Source: Gemmatimonadaceae bacterium
GTDB lineage: Bacteria; Gemmatimonadota; Gemmatimonadetes; Gemmatimonadales; Gemmatimonadaceae
Reading direction: 5' to 3'
NCBI GenBank assembly: GCA_013361745.1
Contig: JABFXM010000235.1
Location: 1-5,390 of the forward strand
Length of the DNA: 5,390 bases
Numbering within the stretch: the first letter of the stretch is position 1; each line of letters opens with the position of its first letter. Under the pieces are notes generated by a model that saw only the letters and a list, made by a program, of their open reading frames with translations, had not been told where the DNA came from and did no database searches. This document shows, in pieces, positions 1 through 4,690 of this stretch. A program made the position numbers and the translations under genes.

Positions 1-1287
1 GATCGTTCCGTCCACCCCCGCGATCGGCAGCGCGTCGTAGAAGACATGGAACGCCGTGTCCGAGCGGATCGCGGCCAGGACGCGCACGAGCGTCTCCGGG
101 CTCACGTAGTCGTGGCGCGACAGCCCGCTTCCGTCGCGCACGGCCGCGCCTTCGGGTTTCGCTCCCCACGCCGCGAGCTGTCGCTCGATCACCTTGCGCC
201 CGCTGTCCGGTGTGCCGACTCCGCTCTTCTCGAGCGCGAGCGTGCGGAATAGCACCTCCGCGATCTGGTTCTGCGACGGCTTCTCGAGCGCGGGCAGGAT
301 CTCGCGCAGCGGCGGCGAGACGAGGGTGAACAGCGTGTCGACGCGCGCCGTCGTGTCCCGCTTCGCGTCGGTGATGCGGATCCCGCGGTCGCCTAACGCT
401 TCGGCCAGCGCGTCGAGATAGGCCTGCTTCGGCACGCGATGCGCCACCTCCTCGTCCGCGCTGTCGCCCGCGGCGATCGCGCCCTCGACGAGGACCCCGC
501 CGGTGACGCTGTCGTAGCGGAAGGTGAGCTCCGGCTTCTTGGCCGCAGAGTCCGTCGGCGCGGCGACGGTCAGCGCCGTCACCCGCACCTTCGGCCCGCG
601 CTTCGTCGGCTTCGTCGTGACCCGGACCGGCGCGCCGGGTTTGTCGCCGCCATATGCCGTGACGAGGGTGAATCCCTCGTTGAAGAGCAGCTCGTCCACA
701 CCCGCGCCATAGCCGTAATCGAGGTCGTCCCAATCCCACCCGTAGCCGAGCACCGGGCCCGGGAACGCGTCCCCACCGGCGACGATCCGTCCCGCGATCC
801 GCGCGATCCCGTGCGCGCGCAGCGAATCCGCGAGCGCGCGCAGCGGCTCCATCGCGTCCTTTCGCATGTGATCGCTGATCGTCGGGTCGCCGCGCCCGAT
901 GACGACGAGATCTCCGCGCAGCGTCGAGTCGCGCACGCTCCCGCGCGCCCCGAAGCTCGTCCGGAAGGTGTAGTCGGGGCCGAGCTGCGCGAGCGCCGTC
1001 GCGCCGGTGATGATCTTCTGGTTCGACGCCGGCATGAACAGCTTCGCCGCGTCGTGCGAGTAGAGCGTGTCGCCGGTGGCCGGATCGAGGATGAGGATCC
1101 CCCAGAACGCGTTCGCGAACTCCGGCGCGTCCACCGCGCTGTCGATCGACCGCCGCAGCGATGCGCGCTCGTCGACCCACGGCGCGGTCGCCGGCGCGGG
1201 AGTGGGCGTCGGCGTGAGTATGATCGGCGCGGCGCTGCTGCACGCGGCGACTGCGACGGTGACGAGCGGGAGCGAGAGACGGCGCAT
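1..1287 (-). CDS. dacB: D-alanyl-D-alanine carboxypeptidase/endopeptidase, PBP4 (peptidase S13) family, C-terminus cut by window edge
   Basis: Penicillin-binding enzyme that trims pentapeptide stems and cleaves D-Ala-mDAP cross-links in periplasmic peptidoglycan. The window holds 429 codons, and the frame is still open at position 1. Residues 1-16 look like a lipoprotein signal: two arginines, a short hydrophobic run, then a V-A-A-C lipobox with Cys16, followed by a Pro/Thr-rich linker. The SxxK nucleophile motif is S88-N-Q-K91. The SxN motif is S338-Q-N340. A DGSGLSR stretch typical of S13 enzymes lies further on. The third motif (KTG) is expected just beyond the window, so its absence is an edge effect. 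The ATG at 1287 is preferred because it gives a compact lipoprotein signal. An in-frame GTG at 1320 would add 11 residues. Neither start has a clear Shine-Dalgarno. The gene follows queD by 49 bases on the same strand, so co-transcription is plausible. Family assignment is firm; lipid anchoring is inferred. Confidence 0.93.
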   Translation of the reverse strand, partial: MRRLSLPLVTVAVAACSSAAPIILTPTPTPAPATAPWVDERASLRRSIDSAVDAPEFANAFWGILILDPATGDTLYSHDAAKLFMPASNQKIITGATALAQLGPDYTFRTSFGARGSVRDSTLRGDLVVIGRGDPTISDHMRKDAMEPLRALADSLRAHGIARIAGRIVAGGDAFPGPVLGYGWDWDDLDYGYGAGVDELLFNEGFTLVTAYGGDKPGAPVRVTTKPTKRGPKVRVTALTVAAPTDSAAKKPELTFRYDSVTGGVLVEGAIAAGDSADEEVAHRVPKQAYLDALAEALGDRGIRITDAKRDTTARVDTLFTLVSPPLREILPALEKPSQNQIAEVLFRTLALEKSGVGTPDSGRKVIERQLAAWGAKPEGAAVRDGSGLSRHDYVSPETLVRVLAAIRSDTAFHVFYDALPIAGVDGTI

Positions 1288-1336
1288 GAATGGGATGACG
1301 CTGGGTGATGTTCGGTGCACGCGGTGCGCGATCGCG

Positions 1337-1762
1337 TCAGTCGTCGCTCGAGTAGGTCGCGCTCAACGTCTCGTCCTCCGCGACGCGCACCGACGTCACC
1401 CGCACCGCGTCGCCGAGCGCGCGCTGCACCCGCTCGAGGATGAACCGCGCGAGATTCTCGCCGCTCGGCACGAGCTTCCCGTCCGCGAACTCGGGGATGT
1501 CGAGGTTGATGTTGCTGTGGTCGAAGCGGTCCTTCACCTCGGCACGCAGCACCCGGTCGAGCACCCCGAGATCGACGACGAAGCCCGTCGTCTCGTCGAT
1601 CGTGCCGCGCACGGTGACGTCGCAGACGTAGCTGTGACCGTGGAAGTTGGGGCGCGCGCAGAGGCCGAAGGCGGCTTCGTTGCGTGCGTCGTCCCACTCG
1701 GGACGTCGATAGCGATGCGCCGCGGCGAAGGTCACGCGGCGAGTGAGCGTTGCGCTTGGCAT
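1337..1762 (-). CDS. queD: 6-pyruvoyl-tetrahydropterin synthase / 6-carboxytetrahydropterin synthase (QueD family)
   Basis: Cytoplasmic zinc enzyme acting on 7,8-dihydroneopterin triphosphate. Family members make either 6-carboxytetrahydropterin (queuosine pathway) or 6-pyruvoyltetrahydropterin (biopterin pathway). The 141 residues match the usual compact length. Zinc ligands are His16 (in FAAAH), His41 and His43 (HGH). The catalytic cysteine is Cys35, and the Asp81-His82 pair (FDHSN) completes the usual triad. PSGENLARF (99-107) matches the conserved PTxENLA segment, and Glu129 near the C-terminus fits the pterin-anchoring glutamate. The Cys-to-HGH spacing is C-x5-HGH, as in animal PTPS, whereas E. 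coli QueD has C-x3-HGH, so the product is uncertain. The ATG at 1762 is kept because the first beta strand starts at residue 5. There is no Shine-Dalgarno; a terminator U-tract lies directly upstream. No other queuosine or pterin gene is in view. Confidence 0.93.
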   Translation of the reverse strand: MPSATLTRRVTFAAAHRYRRPEWDDARNEAAFGLCARPNFHGHSYVCDVTVRGTIDETTGFVVDLGVLDRVLRAEVKDRFDHSNINLDIPEFADGKLVPSGENLARFILERVQRALGDAVRVTSVRVAEDETLSATYSSDD

Positions 1763-1766
1763 CCGG

Positions 1767-1798
1767 AAAGAAAATGTCCGGCTCTCACGAGCCGGACA
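1767..1798 (-). terminator. Rho-independent terminator of the BON-domain gene
   Basis: A perfect inverted repeat (arms 1775-1784 and 1789-1798, each ten bases, core GTCCGGCTC/GAGCCGGAC) encloses a four-base loop. On the minus strand the stem is followed at once by TTTTCTTT (1774-1767), the standard layout of an intrinsic terminator. It begins about 20 bases after the BON gene stop at 1819. On the plus strand no T-run follows, so it acts in one direction only. The U-tract ends four bases before the ATG of queD (1762), which is unusual and may mean attenuation or read-through control of queD. Confidence 0.85.
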
Positions 1799-1818
1799 AG
1801 TCGCGCCGCGTCAATCGT

Positions 1819-2310
1819 TCAGCGATCGCCGCTGACGTCACGTCCTTCCGGTGTCGGGGAGTCGGGCGGATTCCACGCCGTCCCTTCGGCGATCGCATCC
1901 TGGACGTCGGTCGTCCCGTACAGCCTGTCGTCGAGGCTCTCCTGCACCTGCTCGACCTCCGGCGACATCGGCACCGGGCGGTCGCCGAGCAGCTTGCCCG
2001 CGCGCTCCGCCTCGTCCGCGAGATGCTCGTCGATGTCCTCGGGGCTGGTCCCGCGCCGGATCGGGTCGACGACGAGCTGGTTCTCGAACTGCTCGATGCC
2101 AAGGACGTCGGTCACCACGTGCTCGGCGATGCGCATCTCGGCTTCCGTCCCGATTCGTCCCGCGAGCGCGACCACGCCGTCCTCGACGACCACCGTGATG
2201 TCGTCCGCGTCCAGTCCCCGCTCGCCGTCGAGGTGCGACCGCACCAGCTGCCGCAGCTCGTCGTCGTTCAGGTCGTCGATGTCATGCAGGTCTTCGAAAT
2301 CGCGCGCCAT
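1819..2310 (-). CDS. BON-domain protein, soluble, acidic
   Basis: 163-residue protein with one BON domain at about residues 16-82. The domain shows the expected alpha-beta-beta-alpha-beta pattern: helix around 16-28, strand ITVVVEDG (38-45), strand VVALAGRI with the family's conserved glycine Gly51, helix 56-70, then a final strand reaching VVD (80-82). BON domains are found in OsmY, secretins and channel proteins and are thought to bind phospholipid or ligands. Unlike OsmY there is no signal peptide or membrane segment, so it should be cytoplasmic. The N-terminus is very acidic. The tail (about 115-163) is predicted flexible, with a tyrosine at 131 and a WNPPDSPTPEG segment I cannot assign. 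A GGAG lies ten bases upstream of the ATG. The gene has its own terminator (1767-1798), so it may be a single-gene unit or the end of the upstream operon. Exact function is unknown; an envelope-stress role is only a guess. Confidence 0.85.
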   Translation of the reverse strand: MARDFEDLHDIDDLNDDELRQLVRSHLDGERGLDADDITVVVEDGVVALAGRIGTEAEMRIAEHVVTDVLGIEQFENQLVVDPIRRGTSPEDIDEHLADEAERAGKLLGDRPVPMSPEVEQVQESLDDRLYGTTDVQDAIAEGTAWNPPDSPTPEGRDVSGDR

Positions 2311-2320
2311 TGTTCTCTTG

Positions 2321-2324
2321 CTCC
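2321..2324 (-). promoter_or_regulatory. Shine-Dalgarno for the BON-domain gene
   Basis: On the minus strand GGAG stands ten bases before the ATG at 2310, followed by an AAGAGAA purine stretch. The spacing is slightly long but usable, and it supports this start. Confidence 0.5.
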
Positions 2325-2338
2325 ACGGGCATGAGTCT

Positions 2339-2365
2339 GCATGAAGAGCGAAGTGCTCTCCATGC
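2339..2365 (-). other. Stem-loop between the outer-membrane-protein gene and the BON gene
   Basis: Arms 2339-2349 and 2355-2365 (eleven bases each) enclose the five-base loop 2350-2354. Read as minus-strand RNA all eleven positions pair, one as G-U; read as plus-strand RNA the same position is an A-C mismatch. The hairpin begins six bases after the natural end of the barrel frame (TAG at 2372). No U-run follows, so it is not a typical intrinsic terminator. It could stabilise a 3' end or serve as a pause or processing site. The rest of this 61-base intergenic gap shows no promoter I would defend. Confidence 0.5.
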
Positions 2366-2371
2366 GGGCGG

Positions 2372-2461
2372 CTACCGCAGGAAGCGATACGACAGGCCGA
2401 GCGTCAGCCCCGCGTTGTGCCGCCACCGCGACGCCGCGCTCCCGTACGGGAGAACCGCGGG
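2372..2461 (-). pseudogene. C-terminal 29 codons of the outer membrane barrel gene, cut off by the in-frame TAG
   Basis: Directly after the TAG at 2464-2462, and in the same frame, 29 sense codons run to a second TAG at 2374-2372. They encode a stretch ending NAGLTLGLSYRFLR, with the alternating hydrophobic/polar pattern and terminal aromatic signature (Y-x-F) of a last outer-membrane beta strand. This is the expected C-terminus of the protein encoded at 2462-3094. No frameshift separates the two parts; only the one stop codon does. It may be a true nonsense mutation, a base-calling error, or a stop that is read through. Without read-through these codons are not translated. Confidence 0.7.
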
Positions 2462-3094
2462 CTACGTGGAGGAGATCGTGGCGAAGTACGAGCTCGGATA
2501 CTTGATCGCGTACAGGTAGTCCGTCACGTCTCCGCGCACTTCCCAGCGCTCGAACCGGCCGCCCGGCACGTACCGGACGCCGCCGCCGAAGGTGAGTGCA
2601 AAGGTGGTGCCCGACGTTCCACCGAACTTGTAGTTGCCGACGTCCTGCGCTGGATGCACGTCCGACGCGACGCCGGCCCCGAACTGCACGAGCGGCACGA
2701 GCCGGTACCAGCTCCGCTGCCCCGTCAGATTCACGATCAACCCGATGTCGGCGAGCAGCAGCTCCGACGGTTTCTGCCCGAGCAGTCGCTTGCCCGCGGG
2801 CTGGCGCGGATCGATCACGTTTCGTTGTCCGCTCACCAGCGCCGTGCGCACCATGAACTGCGCCGGCCCCGCGAGGAGGAGGTCGTAGCGCAGCCCCGCC
2901 ATCGGCGCGCTCCGCGGCGCGACTCCCGCCGGATCGAGCGCGGCGTTGAACCAGCCCGCGAAGGGCGTCACGCCCTGGCGGTAACCCACGTCGTGATAGG
3001 GACTGTGCGCCGGGTCGTATCCCACCTGCTGCGCCGCCGCAGGGCGCGCCAGCGCCAGCGCCGCGATCACCACACCTAACGTCGTTCGCTTCAC
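2462..3094 (-). CDS. Small exported beta-barrel outer membrane protein, ended early by in-frame amber codon
   Basis: Exported protein of unassigned function, 210 residues to the first stop and 240 codons to the natural end at 2372. The N-terminus is a signal peptide: Lys2-Arg3, hydrophobic core 6-16, and A-A-A cleavage after Ala21 before Gln-Gln. The mature part has alternating polar/hydrophobic strands (for example MAGLRYDLLLAG, FMVRTALVSG, LADIGLIVNLTG, YRLVPLVQFGAGVASD, TFALTFGGGVRYVPG, WEVRGDVTDYLYAI) separated by Gly/Pro/Asp-rich turns, as in an eight-to-ten-strand barrel. The start is the GTG at 3094, with GGAG seven bases upstream. That GTG overlaps the gpmI stop (GTGA), indicating translational coupling. 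The amber at 2464-2462 removes the last strand and the C-terminal recognition signal needed for barrel assembly, so the truncated product should fold poorly. The barrel class is inferred from pattern; no named family was recognised. Confidence 0.8.
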   Translation of the reverse strand: MKRTTLGVVIAALALARPAAAQQVGYDPAHSPYHDVGYRQGVTPFAGWFNAALDPAGVAPRSAPMAGLRYDLLLAGPAQFMVRTALVSGQRNVIDPRQPAGKRLLGQKPSELLLADIGLIVNLTGQRSWYRLVPLVQFGAGVASDVHPAQDVGNYKFGGTSGTTFALTFGGGVRYVPGGRFERWEVRGDVTDYLYAIKYPSSYFATISST

Positions 3095-4641
3095 GTGCGT
3101 GCTCCGTCCTGTCGGAGGTCGCGGCCGGTCATCTCGTTCGGCCGTTCGATGCCCAGCATCGAGAGAATTGTAGGTCCCACGTCGCAGAGCGCGCCACCGC
3201 TGCGCAGCGCCCGATCCCCGTCGGGGTCGATCACGAGGAAGGGCACCGGGTTCGTCGTATGCGCGGTGTGCGGCCCGCCGCTCGCAGGGTCGATCATCAT
3301 CTCGCAGTTGCCGTGGTCCGCCGTGACGAGAAGACGCGCGCCCGCCTTCTCCGCCGACGCGAGCACCCGCGCCAGACACTCGTCCACCGTCTCCACCGCC
3401 TTGATCGTCGCCGGCAGCGAGCCGCTGTGGCCGACCATGTCGCCGTTCGCGTAGTTGGCGAGGATGAAATCGTGCTCGCGCTTCTCGATCGCGCCACACA
3501 GCACGTCCGTCACGCCGCGCGCGCTCATCTCGGGCGCGAGATCGTACGTCGCCACCTTCTGGCTCGGCACGAGCAGCCGCTCTTCACCCGGATACGGCGG
3601 TTCTACACCGCCGTTGAAGAAATAGGTCACGTGCGCGTACTTCTCGGTCTCGGCGGTGCGGAACATCGTCATGTCGTGACCGCTCACCACCTCCGCGACG
3701 ATCTTCGCCATCGACTGCGGCGCGAACGCGACCGGCAGGTCGAAGGTCTGATCGTACTGCGTCATCGTCACGACGAAGAGCTTCGGCCGCTTCGAGACGT
3801 CGAACCCATCGAAGTCGGGAAGCGTCAACGCGCGCACGATCTGCCGCATGCGATCCGACCGGTAGTTCCAGCAGATCACCGAATCGCCGTCGCGCATCGG
3901 CGCGACCGGACCGCTCTCGTCGACAATCGTCACGGGGAGAATGAACTCGTCGGTCTTCCCCTCGTCGTACGACGTGCGCACCGCCGCGACCGGATCGCTC
4001 GCCGGCGGCGCGACGCCGTCCACCGCCGCCCGATAGAACTTCTCCGTGCGATCCCACCGCTTGTCGCGGTCCATCCCGTAGTAGCGACCGCCGAGGCTCG
4101 CGACGCGCGCGCGTCCCTTCGCCTTCGCGATCGTCTCCTCGAGATAGCCGAGCCCCGAGGTCGGAAGGGTGTCGCGCCCGTCCATGAGCGCGTGGATCGC
4201 CACCTTCTTCACCCCTTCGCGCTCCGCGAGATCGATCAGGGCGAAGAGATGCTGGTCGACGCCATGCACTCCGCCCTTGCCGATCAGTCCGAGCAGATGG
4301 AGCGTCCCGCCACTCTTCTTCACGCGGCGGCAGGCCTCGAGAAAGGCATCGTTCCGGAAGAACGATCCGTCCTTGATGGACTGCGAGATGCGCACGAGGT
4401 CCTGCATCACGACGCGTCCCGCGCCAAGATTCAGGTGTCCGACCTCGCTGTTGCCCATCTGCCCTTCGGGAAGTCCGACAGCGAGACCCGACGCGTCGAG
4501 CAGCGTGCGCGGCGCGCGCGCCCAGAGCGCGTCCCAAGTCGGCACTCGCGACAGCTTGATGGCGTTTCCTTCACGCTCTTCCCGATAGCCCCAACCGTCC
4601 AGCACGACCAGGACGACCGGTCGCCTGTTTCCTCGTGACAT
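3091..4641 (-). CDS. gpmI: 2,3-bisphosphoglycerate-independent phosphoglycerate mutase
   Basis: Cytoplasmic glycolysis/gluconeogenesis enzyme interconverting 3- and 2-phosphoglycerate through a phosphoserine intermediate with two divalent metal ions, usually manganese. The 516 residues match the normal length, and all key parts are present. Metal ligands are Asp15 (LDGWG), Asp401 and His405 (GDMVGH), Asp442-His443 (TADHG) and His461. The phosphorylated serine is Ser65 (MGNSEVGH). Substrate-binding segments include His126 (KGGVHG), HALMDGRDT, the GRYYGMDRDKRWDR loop and NYRSDRMRQ. It is the first gene of the leftward block. The start at ATG 4641 places LDGWG at the usual distance from the N-terminus; only a weak GAG purine stretch precedes it. 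Its TGA overlaps the GTG of the outer membrane protein gene. Identification is secure. Confidence 0.98.
   Translation of the reverse strand: MSRGNRRPVVLVVLDGWGYREEREGNAIKLSRVPTWDALWARAPRTLLDASGLAVGLPEGQMGNSEVGHLNLGAGRVVMQDLVRISQSIKDGSFFRNDAFLEACRRVKKSGGTLHLLGLIGKGGVHGVDQHLFALIDLAEREGVKKVAIHALMDGRDTLPTSGLGYLEETIAKAKGRARVASLGGRYYGMDRDKRWDRTEKFYRAAVDGVAPPASDPVAAVRTSYDEGKTDEFILPVTIVDESGPVAPMRDGDSVICWNYRSDRMRQIVRALTLPDFDGFDVSKRPKLFVVTMTQYDQTFDLPVAFAPQSMAKIVAEVVSGHDMTMFRTAETEKYAHVTYFFNGGVEPPYPGEERLLVPSQKVATYDLAPEMSARGVTDVLCGAIEKREHDFILANYANGDMVGHSGSLPATIKAVETVDECLARVLASAEKAGARLLVTADHGNCEMMIDPASGGPHTAHTTNPVPFLVIDPDGDRALRSGGALCDVGPTILSMLGIERPNEMTGRDLRQDGART
3102..3105 (-). promoter_or_regulatory. Shine-Dalgarno for the outer membrane protein, inside the gpmI 3' end
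   Basis: On the minus strand GGAG lies seven bases before the GTG at 3094, within the last codons of gpmI. It fixes the GTG as the start, which also gives a well-formed signal peptide. Ribosomes finishing gpmI would end on top of this site, consistent with coupled translation. Confidence 0.7.
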
Positions 4642-4661
4642 CTTTGCTCGCTCTCTTTGGC

Positions 4662-4690
4662 GTGGTAGATCCGGAGCCGACTGTGCTCAA
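4662..4690 (-). promoter_or_regulatory. Possible sigma-70 type promoter for gpmI
   Basis: On the minus strand a TTGAGC -35 candidate (4690-4685) is separated by 17 bases from a TACCAC -10 candidate (4667-4662), about 20 bases before the gpmI start. The -35 matches four of six consensus bases and the -10 only three, so this is weak. Its -35 overlaps the start codon proposed for the divergent SH3 gene. Confidence 0.25.
4673..4676 (+). promoter_or_regulatory. Shine-Dalgarno supporting a GTG start at 4683
   Basis: GGAG stands six bases before the GTG at 4683, close to ideal spacing. The in-frame ATG at 4713 has no such site, so this decides in favour of the upstream GTG. Confidence 0.5.

Noticed and set aside
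1..30. Missing KTG motif in the DacB-type peptidase
   Set aside because: The motif normally follows shortly after the segment that ends at the window edge, so this is truncation by the window, not loss.
579..1697. 372-codon minus-strand frame across dacB and queD
   Set aside because: Low-complexity Arg/Ser-rich translation overlapping two well-identified genes in another frame; a GC-bias shadow.
1809..1814. TTGACG -35-like hexamer upstream of queD
   Set aside because: Good -35 match on the minus strand, but no acceptable -10 at 16-18 bases; that distance falls inside the terminator hairpin.
1067..2344. 425-codon plus-strand frame antisense to dacB, queD and the BON gene
   Set aside because: It covers three real genes and two intergenic gaps without any domain pattern, and would run through the terminator; a shadow frame.
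2372..2464. Frameshift as the reason for the early stop in the barrel gene
   Set aside because: Reading codon by codon, the tail is in the same frame as the upstream part; only a single stop codon separates them.
2462..3499. 345-codon reading of the barrel frame starting inside gpmI
   Set aside because: The first 135 codons lie within gpmI in another frame and have no coding character; the signal peptide and ribosome site fix the real start at 3094.
3259..4638. Long plus-strand open frame of 459 codons opposite gpmI
   Set aside because: It mirrors gpmI on the other strand, is full of Arg/His with no recognisable domain, and arises from the strong third-position GC of gpmI.
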